Of a DNA stretch of 33,396 nt, positions 16,997 to 24,547 are shown one piece after another. This DNA comes from Nitrospira sp. (GTDB lineage: Bacteria; Nitrospirota; Nitrospiria; Nitrospirales; Nitrospiraceae), in contig SWDH01000040.1 in assembly GCA_005116945.1 (NCBI GenBank), positions 121,505 through 154,900 of the forward strand, in the 5' to 3' direction. How positions within the stretch are numbered: position 1 is the first letter of the stretch; each line of letters starts with the position of its first letter. The position numbers were made by a program, and so were the translations under genes. The notes below the pieces were generated by a model. It searched no databases, was not told the origin of the DNA, and saw only the letters and a program-made list of their open reading frames with translations.

Positions 16997-17494
16997 TTAG
17001 CGGTAGTTGGTGAACTGCAGATCAATCCCAAAATCCTTGCTCCTGAGAAACGCCATGGCCGCCTGGAGGTCGTCCTTGCTCTTGCTCAACACACGCACTT
17101 GCTCACCTTGAATTTGCGCTTGCACTTTCAATTTTGATTCCTTGATAGCCTTCGTCACCTCTTTTGCCTTGTCCGCCGCGATGCCGCTTTGAATCTTCGC
17201 CACCTGGCGCACCGTCCCGCTCAGCGCCGGCTCCACAGTCCCGTAGGTGAAGGCCTTCAGCGAAACCCCGCGCTTGACACACTTGGCCTTGATAATATCG
17301 TTCACCGCGTTGAGCTTATACTCATCGTCGGAAACCAGAGACAACTCCTTTTCCTTCTCCTTTAACGTGATCTCCGTCTTCGAGTCTTTGAAGTCGAAGC
17401 GCTGCTTAATCTCCTTCGTCGCCTGATCGACAACATTCTTCATCTCCTGCATATCCACTTCCGAGACCACATCGAATGAAAATTGCTCAGCCAC
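16997..17494 (-). CDS. yajQ: YajQ family nucleotide-binding protein
   Basis: The 165-residue protein matches the YajQ/DUF520 family from end to end: it starts AEQFSFDVVSEVD, contains ATKEIKQRFDFKDSKTEI and ends MAFLRSKDFGIDLQFTNYR. Family members have two ferredoxin-like domains; some bind cyclic di-GMP and act with transcription factors, others bind nucleic acids or nucleotides. Which applies here cannot be told from sequence. The start is GTG 17494, with AGGAGGGGG just upstream. It is a single gene with palindromic elements on both sides. Confidence 0.93.
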   Translation of the reverse strand: MAEQFSFDVVSEVDMQEMKNVVDQATKEIKQRFDFKDSKTEITLKEKEKELSLVSDDEYKLNAVNDIIKAKCVKRGVSLKAFTYGTVEPALSGTVRQVAKIQSGIAADKAKEVTKAIKESKLKVQAQIQGEQVRVLSKSKDDLQAAMAFLRSKDFGIDLQFTNYR

Positions 17495-17595
17495 GACCCC
17501 CTCCTCTTCTTACGTCATTCATTTTCGTTTCAACAGAAAACTCCCTATACCGCTCCAAAGAGAACGGCCAAGGCTGCCCTTTACTGCGCGCAACA

Positions 17596-17644
17596 TTCTC
17601 ACCCGCCCAACCCCGAACGCGCCGAGACGCGCTCTTGTCCCATG
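17596..17644 (+). repeat. Dispersed ~48-bp unit (family C, copy 1)
   Basis: The stretch beginning TTCTCACCCGCCC and containing CGCGCCGAGACGCGC closely matches 27596-27642, ten kilobases away. The shared centre CGCG-CCGAGA-CGCG is a small hairpin. In this copy it lies between a half palindrome and the family A element at 17695. Confidence 0.7.
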
Positions 17645-17694
17645 CGAGCACCTTCGATCTAATTGATCCCTCCAAGCTTGCTCGTTCTCTCTCA

Positions 17695-17791
17695 GGGATG
17701 GGGGCTGATTGATCTTCTATTGCGCGCGTCCAACGAGGGCCTTCGGAGGCCGCGCGTTGCGCGAGCACAGAAGATCATCAGGCTCCATCCC
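17695..17791. repeat. 97-bp palindrome (family A, copy 1)
   Basis: The left arm GGGATGGGGGCTGATTGATC pairs with the right arm ending GGCTCCATCCC. Inside, CAACG pairs with CGTTG and GGCCT pairs with AGGCC around a TCGG loop. The element ends 8 bases from the cstA stop codon, so it could also end cstA transcription. The 21 bases before it (from CAAGCTTGCTC) are shared with the copy at 24331. Confidence 0.85.
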
Positions 17792-17799
17792 CTCCCCCA

Positions 17800-19818
17800 T
17801 CAACAGCACCCCCCGCCGGGCAGCTGCAATCGCTTCTCCTCATCATCATGCCGAATGGTCGTCTGCATTCTTCCCGGCGAACTTCCTCCTGCCATCACGA
17901 CCACTTCGCTGCTGGTGAATGGCCGCTTCAAGACCACATAGCCATACCACTGCCTGATACTATCGCCCAAGACGATCACCGCGAGCAAGGCCACCAATGC
18001 CACCAGCCCTGCATCCAGATACAAGGCAAAGGCCTGCCCGCTATCGGTGAGGGACGAAGCCTTACTCACGAACATACCGAACATCTCATAGGACCCCATC
18101 AAGGTAACGGTCCCGACAAACAACATCGGCAACGCGGTGATCCACAGAAATTGGGCCTTCCGCATCTTGATCAGCACTGTCGTCCCGATACAGAGCGCCA
18201 ACGTGCCGAGCAACTGATTCGCCGCGCCGAACATCGGCCAGAGGGTCGAGATGCTGCCGGTGCCGATAAGATAGCCCCAGGCCCCCACGATCAGTCCGCT
18301 GCTCACCGCCACGCCAGGCCACCAATTCATCCGCCGCAACGGAGCGTAAAAGCGCCCACCCATTTCCTGGATGAGATAGCGCCCCACGCGCGTGCCCGTA
18401 TCGATCGTCGTCAAAATAAACAAGGCCTCGAACACCAACGCAAACTGATACCAATAGGCCATCAACCCGGCCATACCAGGGAGCGCGGAAAAAATGGACG
18501 CCATGCCGACCGCCAGCGACACAGCCCCGCCAGGCCGACCTGCCACCTCCACCTCGACGAGTTGCGAGAGTTCCTGAATTCGCGAGACAGGAAAGCCCAT
18601 CGCAGCCAGCGCGTCGGGCGAGAGCATGGTGTTGATCGCCAGATAGTCACCGGGGATCAACACCGAGGCCGCAATCAACGCCATCACGCCGACAAAACTT
18701 TCCAGCAACATCGCTCCATAGCCAACCGTAGCCTGGGACTCCTGCTCGATCATCTTCGGCGTGGTCCCTGAAGAGACCAGCGAGTGAAAACCGGATATGG
18801 CTCCGCAGGCAATCGTGATAAAGAGAAAGGGAAAGAGCGTGCCGGGAATAATCGGTCCGCCGCCACTTGCGAATATCGTCACGCGCGGCATTTCGATCGT
18901 CGGGGCCATGAGGACCACGCCCACCCCCAGCAAGGCCACCACCCCAAGCTTCATAAAGGTCGAGAGATATCCTCGCGGCACCAGCAACATCCATCCCGGC
19001 AACACAGAAGCCAAAAACCCATAGCCGGCCAGCCCCCAGACCAACGTCGTGCGCTCCAACTCAAACCACCCTGCAATCGAAGACTGCGCGACCACCCGCC
19101 CGAAGATCACAGCCGCAACCAACAGCACCACACCGAGCAGGGAGACTTCCGCCACCCGGCCAGGCCGGAACTTCTGTAGATAGAAGCCCATGAACAGACC
19201 AATAGGAATCGTCATCGCAATCGTGAAGGTACCCCAAGCATTGCGATAGAGCGCGTTCACAACGGCAAAGCCCAGCCCAGCCAGCGCCACAATCACAATG
19301 AACAGCACCGCCACCGCCGTTGCCGTGCCGGTGACCATACCCAGTTCGTCTCGCGCAATTTCAGGAAGCGAGCGGCCATTGCGACGCATCGAGGCCACGA
19401 GAATGATGAAGTCCTGCACCGCCCCCGCCAGCACCGCGCCGATCACCAGCCAAAGAAAACCAGGCAAGAACCCGAACTGCGCCGCCAACACCGGCCCCAG
19501 CAACGGCCCAGCCCCGGCAATCGCCGCGAAGTGATGGCCGAACAACACGTACTTATTCGTGGGATGAAAATTGACGCCGTCGTTCAACCGCACAGCCGGC
19601 GTCACCCGCTGATCGTTCAGATCAACAACCCGCCGAGAAATCCAACGGCCATAGAAACGAAAGGCAAGCACGTAGATACAAGCCGCCGCGACGACCAGCC
19701 AAAGACCGTTTACTTTCTCGTGAGGATTAACGAGGCCGGTGACAAAAGCGAAGGCAACGGCACCGAGAATCGCAAGAAAAGCCCATAAGACCAGCTTTAC
19801 TGCGGACATGCCGGGCAT
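17800..19818 (-). CDS. cstA: CstA-family transporter (peptide/pyruvate)
   Basis: CstA proteins are multi-pass inner-membrane transporters linked to carbon starvation, with peptides or pyruvate as reported substrates. The 672-residue protein begins MPGMSAVKLVLWAFLAILG; ATG 19809 (three residues later) has a better-placed TAGGA and is an equally good start. Family motifs include FYGRWISRRV, TPAVRLNDGVNFHPT, YVLFGHHFAAIAGAGPLLGPV, GAVQDFIIL, ACGAISGFHSLVSSGTTPK and PMFGAANQLLG. About sixteen membrane segments are visible. The C-terminal 40 residues are hydrophilic and end LPGGGCC. A truncated relative of its 5' end lies at 20414-20611. Confidence 0.93.
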   Translation of the reverse strand: MPGMSAVKLVLWAFLAILGAVAFAFVTGLVNPHEKVNGLWLVVAAACIYVLAFRFYGRWISRRVVDLNDQRVTPAVRLNDGVNFHPTNKYVLFGHHFAAIAGAGPLLGPVLAAQFGFLPGFLWLVIGAVLAGAVQDFIILVASMRRNGRSLPEIARDELGMVTGTATAVAVLFIVIVALAGLGFAVVNALYRNAWGTFTIAMTIPIGLFMGFYLQKFRPGRVAEVSLLGVVLLVAAVIFGRVVAQSSIAGWFELERTTLVWGLAGYGFLASVLPGWMLLVPRGYLSTFMKLGVVALLGVGVVLMAPTIEMPRVTIFASGGGPIIPGTLFPFLFITIACGAISGFHSLVSSGTTPKMIEQESQATVGYGAMLLESFVGVMALIAASVLIPGDYLAINTMLSPDALAAMGFPVSRIQELSQLVEVEVAGRPGGAVSLAVGMASIFSALPGMAGLMAYWYQFALVFEALFILTTIDTGTRVGRYLIQEMGGRFYAPLRRMNWWPGVAVSSGLIVGAWGYLIGTGSISTLWPMFGAANQLLGTLALCIGTTVLIKMRKAQFLWITALPMLFVGTVTLMGSYEMFGMFVSKASSLTDSGQAFALYLDAGLVALVALLAVIVLGDSIRQWYGYVVLKRPFTSSEVVVMAGGSSPGRMQTTIRHDDEEKRLQLPGGGCC

Positions 19819-19838
19819 CCTAACAACCCACTGTGTGC

Positions 19839-19867
19839 TTGTAAATCAATCCTAGCCTCGCTATCCT
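19839..19867 (+). promoter_or_regulatory. Predicted promoter of the DUF433/DUF5615 pair
   Basis: TTGTAA (19839-19844) and TATCCT (19862-19867) are 17 bases apart. The -10 ends only 8 bases before the ATG at 19876, so the message would be leaderless or nearly so, in line with the absence of a ribosome-binding site. Confidence 0.45.
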
Positions 19868-19875
19868 TGTGAACC

Positions 19876-20097
19876 ATGGCTACTGCTAAAGCACCTCTCA
19901 TCAGCTCTTCCCCCGACGTGCTCGGCGGCACACCAGTCTTCGTGGGAACACGCGTGCCAATTCAGACCTTGATCGAATATTTGGAAGGTGGCGAAACAAT
20001 CGACGACTTCCTTCAAGGCTTCCCGACCGTCTCGCGCGAGCAAGTGATCGCCTTCCTCGAAGAAGCGAAGACCCGGATGCTCGCCAAAGCCTCGTGA
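19876..20097 (+). CDS. DUF433 family antitoxin
   Basis: The 73-residue protein fits DUF433: SSPDVLGGTPVFVGTRVPIQTLIEYLEGG (10-38) followed by TIDDFLQGFPTVSREQVIAFL. Such proteins have a DNA-binding winged-helix/homeodomain-like fold and act as the antitoxin partner of DUF5615 PIN-like proteins (VapB45/VapC45-type pairs). The downstream gene is the DUF5615 partner and overlaps this stop by 4 bases (GTGA). The antitoxin frame is intact while the toxin frame is broken. There is no ribosome-binding site. Confidence 0.85.
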   Translation: MATAKAPLISSSPDVLGGTPVFVGTRVPIQTLIEYLEGGETIDDFLQGFPTVSREQVIAFLEEAKTRMLAKAS

Positions 20098-20413
20098 GAG
20101 TTCTCCTCGACGAGTGCATGACCAACGATTCGCCAAAGATATTCAAGGGCATGAAGTCCTGACGGTTCCTCAAGCAGGCTGGGCGGGGATCAAGAACGGT
20201 GAGCTACTGACACGCGCACAAACACAATTCGATGTTTTCGTGACCGTCGACCGTAATCTAGCCTTTCAACAGAACATCCCGCAGTTCACCATCGCTGTCA
20301 TCCTGCTGCAGGCCCAGACCAACCGACTGAAAGATCTTCTCCCACTGCTACCGAAACTGCTTCAGATTCTGACAACAGCCCCAAAGGGCGAAGTCACCCA
20401 TGTGAACCCGTAG
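20094..20413 (+). pseudogene. DUF5615 PIN-like toxin, frameshifted
   Basis: Translation from GTG 20094 gives the DUF5615 N-terminus RVLLDECM and then leaves the family and stops after 22 codons. The rest of the protein continues in another frame from about 20117: QRFAKDIQGHEVLTVPQAGW, then GIKNGELL, FDVFVTVDRNLAFQQN and IAVILLQAQTNRLKDL, to a stop at 20413. One lost base (or two gained) near 20117-20123 explains this. With the frame restored the protein would be about 106 residues, normal for the family, with the PIN-type acidic residues D (in LLDE) and D (in FVTVDRN) present. Loss of toxin with a kept antitoxin is a common end state; a sequencing error is the alternative. Confidence 0.8.
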
Positions 20414-20611
20414 TCACCTCTTCCAGTCCCCGGCCAGCATCCATAAGAAGCGAAAGGCCAACACATAAATACAAGCCGCTGCCACGACCAGCCAGAGACC
20501 GTTTACTTTTTCTTGTGGGTTGACGAGACCGACAACAAAGGCGAGCGCAACAGAGCCAAGAACGGCGAGAAATCCCCAAAGAGCCAGCTTTAACGCCGAC
20601 ATGCGTGGCAT
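20414..20611 (-). pseudogene. Fragment of a second cstA, 5' end only
   Basis: The 65-residue frame MPRMSALKLALWGFLAVLG, then VNPQEKVNGLWLVVAAACIY and VLAFRF, aligns with the first 55 residues of the cstA product at 19818. After VLAFRF it loses the match through an apparent one-base insertion and ends after 10 more codons. The two copies differ at many bases, so this is an old duplicate or a relic of a paralogue, not a recent copy. Even the upstream TAGGATGCC is shared. It lies immediately after the broken toxin gene on the other strand. Confidence 0.85.
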
Positions 20612-20637
20612 CCTAGCACAAAAGGAGGCGAGAGCGA

Positions 20638-20716
20638 CCAGGCTGCCCTTCGTGCTCGCGGAACGCGCGGCCTAGGAAGGCCCTCGTTCGACGCGCGCAG
20701 TCAAGGGCATACCTGG
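20638..20716. repeat. 79-bp palindrome (family A, copy 2)
   Basis: The outer arm CCAGGCTGCCCTT pairs with AAGGGCATACCTGG. Inside, GAACG pairs with CGTTC and GGCCT (20669-20673) pairs with AGGCC (20678-20682) around a four-base loop. The outer arms differ in sequence from copy 1 yet still pair. It lies just left of the ParB/methyltransferase module. Confidence 0.85.
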
Positions 20717-20823
20717 GTCACTCCCGCCAAGAAAAGACAAGAAGCGATCCTAGGATTGCCACTTTTGAGTCAAGCCAAATCTACGGTACGCCTGGGCTAT
20801 ACTTTTTTCTCCCGAAACTCACA

Positions 20824-20852
20824 TTGACACTATTTCCCACTCACAGTAGCCT
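20824..20852 (+). promoter_or_regulatory. Possible promoter of the ParB-like/methyltransferase operon
   Basis: A perfect TTGACA (20824-20829) is followed after 17 bases by TAGCCT (20847-20852), a weak -10. A TATACT at about 20811 is an alternative -10 but lacks a good -35. The start codon at 20897 has GGAGGG six bases upstream. No other gene lies between this site and the start. Confidence 0.35.
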
Positions 20853-20896
20853 GTGCCAGCCTTACGCCATCCAGCCTATCATTTGGAGGGAGTACT

Positions 20897-22252
20897 ATGG
20901 GCGCTATCGATTGCTCTATTGACCACCTCCTGCTTGATTCTGAAAACCCTCGGAACAAGAACACTGCCAATCAAAGGGACGCGCTCCAAAAAGTTCTCGA
21001 CGATCAGGAAGAGAAGCTCTTTGTACTCGCAGAAGACATAGTCGAAGCAGGCTTGAGCCCAATGGACCGCATGTTGGTTCTTCGTGAGAATAATGATTCC
21101 AAAAGGTTCATGGTGCTAGAGGGCAACCGCCGAGTTGCTGCCTTAAAAATTCTTTCAAATCCGAGTGTATTGACGAGTCTCCATATAAAGCCATCACTCC
21201 AAAAACGATTCGAGGCTTTAAGCAGGAGATTCGTCCGAGAAGAAATCGAACCCATTGCTTGCTTTGAGGTAACAGACCGTGAAGAAGGCAATCGATGGAT
21301 CTTGCTCAGACATACGGGTGAGAACGAAGGCCGTGGAGTAGTCGGATGGTCTGGACTCGCAGCCGCTCGCTTCAGAGGAGGAGATCCGGCATTGCAGGCT
21401 CTTGAGTTTGTACGAAATTATGGGAACCTTTCGGACAACCAAAAACATCTTCTAATACATTCATTCCCTATTACGACACTCGAGCGGTTGCTTTCGACAC
21501 GCGAAGTCAGAAAGTTGATTGGAGTGGAAATACTCGATAAGAAGTTATCCACGGAACTCCCCGCTGACGAGGCCATTAAACCGCTAAAACGAATGGTACT
21601 GGATCTGGTTGAAAAGAAATTCAATGTCAGTAAACTCAAAAATAAAGCCGCACAGACTGAATACATTCAAAACTTCGAAAGCGCTGACAGACCGGATTTT
21701 TCGAAGAAAGGTGTGTCGATCCCGATCGAGAATATTCGGGAAGGCGACTTCAAACAGAAACCAGGCAAAGCACGCCAGACCAAGCGAAGGGCCACAGACC
21801 CTTCTGATCGGAAAACAGTAATTCCTGCAAGATTAAGACTGAATATACAGGATCCGAAGGTAGCAGCGATCTTTAAGGAGCTTAAGGGACTTCGAGCTGA
21901 GGAGTTTCGAAACGCCTGTGCCGTCCTTTTCCGCGTTTTTCTGGAACTTTCAGTTGATGCATACATGGAAACCAACCAGATGCACCGTAAATTCAAAGAC
22001 AGGGGTGGCCAATTCCGCGATAAAACCCTACAAACCAAAGTCGAAGAGGTTATAAATCATTTAGTGGAGAAGAAGGATTGTGACAGGAAAGGCTTCAGGA
22101 GTGTTTCTAGAGGTCTTAGCGTCCCTAGCAGCCCTTTCAGCATCGAACTACTTCATGATTATGTACACAACCGTTTCGTAACTCCCCAGCCACAATCTCT
22201 GATTGAGGCATGGAATGATGCCCAACCATTTTTCGAACAGGTATGGGCATGA
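20897..22252 (+). CDS. ParB/Srx-like domain protein paired with a DNA methyltransferase
   Basis: Residues 5-110 look like a ParB N-terminal (ParB/Srx) nucleotide-binding domain: LAEDIVEAGLSP near 44-55 and EGNRRVAALKI (75-85), matching the GxRRxxA motif. The middle has a conserved-looking LRHTGENEGRGVVGW (137-151). From about 335 a helical C-terminal domain begins (FRNACAVLFRVFLELSVDAYM) and ends with LHDYVHNRF (419-427), reminiscent of HEPN-like domains, though no clear R-x4-6-H RNase motif is present. The stop overlaps the methyltransferase start (ATGA), so the two are co-translated. Codon use is more A/T-rich than in neighbouring genes, which suggests transfer. A defence or modification role is inferred from the pairing only. 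ATG 20897 has GGAGGG six bases before it. Confidence 0.8.
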   Translation: MGAIDCSIDHLLLDSENPRNKNTANQRDALQKVLDDQEEKLFVLAEDIVEAGLSPMDRMLVLRENNDSKRFMVLEGNRRVAALKILSNPSVLTSLHIKPSLQKRFEALSRRFVREEIEPIACFEVTDREEGNRWILLRHTGENEGRGVVGWSGLAAARFRGGDPALQALEFVRNYGNLSDNQKHLLIHSFPITTLERLLSTREVRKLIGVEILDKKLSTELPADEAIKPLKRMVLDLVEKKFNVSKLKNKAAQTEYIQNFESADRPDFSKKGVSIPIENIREGDFKQKPGKARQTKRRATDPSDRKTVIPARLRLNIQDPKVAAIFKELKGLRAEEFRNACAVLFRVFLELSVDAYMETNQMHRKFKDRGGQFRDKTLQTKVEEVINHLVEKKDCDRKGFRSVSRGLSVPSSPFSIELLHDYVHNRFVTPQPQSLIEAWNDAQPFFEQVWA

Positions 22253-23157
22253 GTCGTTCACAAACCACCGACCTCCCGCCACCTAATCGGCTCATTCATT
22301 ACACCCCACTTCGTTATCCTGGAGGGAAAGCAAAGCTTGCTGGTTTTACCAAAAAAGTAATCGAGGATAACGGTCTCAATGACGGGACTTATGTCGAACC
22401 CTATGCTGGTGGAGCAGCAATCGCACTGGAACTACTCTTTCATGAGTATGTTTCTGAAATCTACATCAACGACATTAGCCGACCTATCTACGCATTCTGG
22501 AAAAGTACGCTCGATCACACAGAGGAACTTCTTCGATTCATCCGTGACACCCCCCTTACTGTCCGAGCATGGGATAAACAGAAGAAAACCCTAACCCACC
22601 AAGCCGACCACGATGATCTTTCGCTTGGCTTCGCCATGTTTTTTCTCAACCGAACAAACCGATCAGGCATTCTGAATGGAGGAATCATAGGAGGCCGCGA
22701 CCAGACAGGTCCTTGGAAGATCGACGCACGTTACAATAAACACGAACTCAGCTTTCGAATTGAATCAATCGCAAAACTCCGAAGAAGAATCCATCTCTCA
22801 CAAATGGATGCCCTGACCTTCCTATGCTTGAATAGAGGTAAATGGCCTGATAGCACCTTGATATACCTCGACCCACCTTACTATCGGAAAGGTAAAGACC
22901 TCTATCTTGACTACTATTCTCATGGGGACCATGAAGAAGTAGCTAGCACCATCACTAAGAAAATCCGTCGGCAGAAGTGGATGGTGTCATATGACGATGC
23001 GAAACCGATCCGCCAAATATATTCACGCTATCGCCAACTCACATACAAGATTGGCTATAGCGCAAGAGAAGCCCGCGCAGGACAAGAAGTAATGTTCTTC
23101 TGTGACCACCTCAAAATTCCTCCGCTAAGCGGGGCAATGCGAGCCATTAAGAAGTAA
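22249..23157 (+). CDS. D12-class (Dam-like) DNA adenine N6-methyltransferase
   Basis: The 302-residue protein is an alpha-class adenine methyltransferase. It has the N-terminal LRYPGGKAKL (21-30), the SAM-binding EPYAGGAAIAL (50-60) in place of FxGxG, the FFLNRTNRSGILNGG segment, and the catalytic DPPY at 208-211 (YLDPPYYRKG). Its target sequence is not readable from the motifs; Dam relatives often modify GATC. No restriction endonuclease gene is nearby, and the partner is the ParB-like protein. I start at ATG 22249 (4-base overlap with the upstream stop); ATG 22243 would add two residues. Composition matches its partner rather than the flanking genes. Confidence 0.92.
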   Translation: MSRSQTTDLPPPNRLIHYTPLRYPGGKAKLAGFTKKVIEDNGLNDGTYVEPYAGGAAIALELLFHEYVSEIYINDISRPIYAFWKSTLDHTEELLRFIRDTPLTVRAWDKQKKTLTHQADHDDLSLGFAMFFLNRTNRSGILNGGIIGGRDQTGPWKIDARYNKHELSFRIESIAKLRRRIHLSQMDALTFLCLNRGKWPDSTLIYLDPPYYRKGKDLYLDYYSHGDHEEVASTITKKIRRQKWMVSYDDAKPIRQIYSRYRQLTYKIGYSAREARAGQEVMFFCDHLKIPPLSGAMRAIKK

Positions 23158-23331
23158 CACCGTAACAGGGAGTGAGGGGCGCCAGGAACAATTTCCTGAG
23201 TTGTGTGTGCGACCACCCTGAATTGCCACCGATCGCCTACCGATGAGAGCCAGACGGAACAAGCCTAGTCCAATCCAAACCAGCTAACGAACCGCCGGAA
23301 CGAAGCTCTGTTGCGTTGCTACACCTCCCTC

Positions 23332-23429
23332 AGGGGAGTCGCCGGACGGTCCTTCACTGCGCGCGTCGAACGAGCACATTCTGATCGTGCGCGTTCCGCG
23401 AGCAAGAAGGATGGTCTGGTGGCTCCCCT
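23332..23429. repeat. 98-bp palindrome (family A, copy 3)
   Basis: Outer arms AGGGGAGTCGCCGGAC and, read on the other strand, AGGGGAGCCACCAGAC pair over most of their length. Inside, GAACG pairs with CGTTC and GCAC with GTGC. The central stem has a sequence different from copies 1 and 2 but is again self-complementary. It lies right of the ParB/methyltransferase module. Confidence 0.85.
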
Positions 23430-23532
23430 CTCCACGGCTCTGCAAATCCAAAACGGGCCTAGAGCTACCATCTCTTCCGCTCCTTGCGATGACAATTCAG
23501 ATCGCCGGCCCATTTTTAGACTCTCCACGCCG

Positions 23533-23563
23533 TTGAACTTTCTTTCCGCTTCCGTCATATAGA
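23533..23563 (+). promoter_or_regulatory. Possible promoter of the GST-like gene
   Basis: TTGAAC (23533-23538) precedes CATATA (17-base spacing) or TATAGA (19-base spacing, 23558-23563). The -10 is only a few bases before ATG 23568, so the transcript would be close to leaderless. No ribosome-binding site is visible. Confidence 0.3.
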
Positions 23564-23567
23564 CTCC

Positions 23568-24224
23568 ATGCTCACGCTCATTCAGTTTCCCTGGTCGCCG
23601 TTCTGTATTACCGTGCGGCATATCCTTGAACGGAACGGCATCCCGTTTCGGCTGCGCAACATCCCCTATCATGAGCGGGCCTCTATTATTAAAGCCACGA
23701 ACGGACGTGGCCACACGGTGCCCTGTGTGGTCGACGGGAAGCAGGCCATCTGCGATGTGACTGACTTTGGTCAAGAGGTTTCGCGGTATATCGATCGGCG
23801 CTATACGCTCAACCTGTTCCCGAAAGAGTTCGAGGGCATTCAGCTCATTCTCTCTCGCTACATTGAGAATGACTTGGAGATGGTGGAGTTCAAGATCAAC
23901 GACAGCTATAGCATTCCGTCACGACCTCTGGTCGAACGCGTCATGCTGATCCGACACAAGGAACGGAAGTTCGGGAAGGGCTGTCTCCAGGAATGGACAA
24001 GTCATCGCACATACCTGTGCGCGCAATTTGCGGAGCTACTGACGCCGATCGACAATATGCTGGCTGAGTCGCCGTTCTTGATTTCGGATCGACCGATGTT
24101 CGTCGACTACGATCTCTACGGTGTGATCGCGAACTATCTGTTCAGCGGCAAAACGAAGCTCCCAAACCTCAAGCACCTTCGGCGTTGGCACCGCGCAATG
24201 GCACGCCCTTCCCAGAAAAATTGA
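23568..24224 (+). CDS. Glutathione S-transferase-like protein
   Basis: The 218-residue protein has an N-terminal thioredoxin-fold half, MLTLIQFPWSPFCITVRHIL, with SPFC (10-13) at the site where glutaredoxins have CPYC, and the cis-proline motif HTVPCVVDG near 49-57. The second half is a helical GST-type domain ending in a tryptophan-rich helix (LRRWHRAM). It likely binds glutathione or a similar thiol, but the substrate is unknown, and serine in place of the first cysteine argues for transferase rather than disulfide chemistry. It stands alone between repeats. ATG 23568 lacks a ribosome-binding site. Confidence 0.75.
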   Translation: MLTLIQFPWSPFCITVRHILERNGIPFRLRNIPYHERASIIKATNGRGHTVPCVVDGKQAICDVTDFGQEVSRYIDRRYTLNLFPKEFEGIQLILSRYIENDLEMVEFKINDSYSIPSRPLVERVMLIRHKERKFGKGCLQEWTSHRTYLCAQFAELLTPIDNMLAESPFLISDRPMFVDYDLYGVIANYLFSGKTKLPNLKHLRRWHRAMARPSQKN

Positions 24225-24547
24225 ATCTCTCAGGCTGATACTGCGCGATCCAGATCCCGGCGAAAAGCCTTCCTCTGCGCGCATCGAACGATATGAATAC
24301 CCCCCCCCAAGCTTGCTCGTTCTCTCTCCAAGGATGGTGGCTGATTGATCTTCTACTGCGCGCGTCCAACGAGGGGAGTCCGCGACCGCGCGTTGCGCGA
24401 GCACAGAAGATTATCAGGCTCCATCCCCTCCTCTGTTCTGCGGGTAAGAAGGACACCTGGCCGCTTACTCTCTATCCTTACAGGAGCCGCGAGAAGGTCC
24501 AGTCCGATCCGTACCAACTCCAAGAACTGCCGTCACAAATTGATTGT
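24225..24547. other. Intergenic region with one family A palindrome
   Basis: No gene is supported. It holds a run of ten C residues near 24299-24308, the 21-base flank beginning CAAGCTTGCTC that is also found before 17695, and the palindrome at 24331-24427. Frames running through it are shadows of the repeat. Confidence 0.5.
24331..24427. repeat. 97-bp palindrome (family A, copy 4)
   Basis: This copy shares its outer arms (AGGATGGTGGCTGATTGATC and the complement ending CCATCCC) and its 21-base left flank with copy 1. CAACG pairs with CGTTG, but the innermost stem is degraded. It is the closest relative of copy 1, about 6.6 kb away. Confidence 0.85.

Larger units (their letters stand above)
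17495..17799. other. Repeat-filled intergenic region between yajQ and cstA
   Basis: No gene is supported here. A half-copy of a palindrome arm (about 17562-17594, with GGCTGCCCTT and TGCGCGC as in the copy at 20638-20716) is followed by the 49-bp unit at 17596-17644 and the palindrome at 17695-17791. Open frames are only shadows of the repeats. Confidence 0.6.
23158..23567. other. Intergenic region with one family A palindrome
   Basis: No gene is supported. It contains the palindrome at 23332-23429 and, at its right end, a possible promoter for the next gene. The remainder shows nothing I recognise. Confidence 0.5.

Noticed and set aside
17487-17768. Small frames in the yajQ-cstA gap, and a similar one at 24036-24404
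   Set aside because: Both begin MLAQRA and are translations of the same palindrome, not genes.
17848-18771. A 307-residue plus-strand frame opposite cstA
   Set aside because: It is a shadow of the highly GC-biased cstA codons, rich in His, Arg and Gln, without any recognisable domain.
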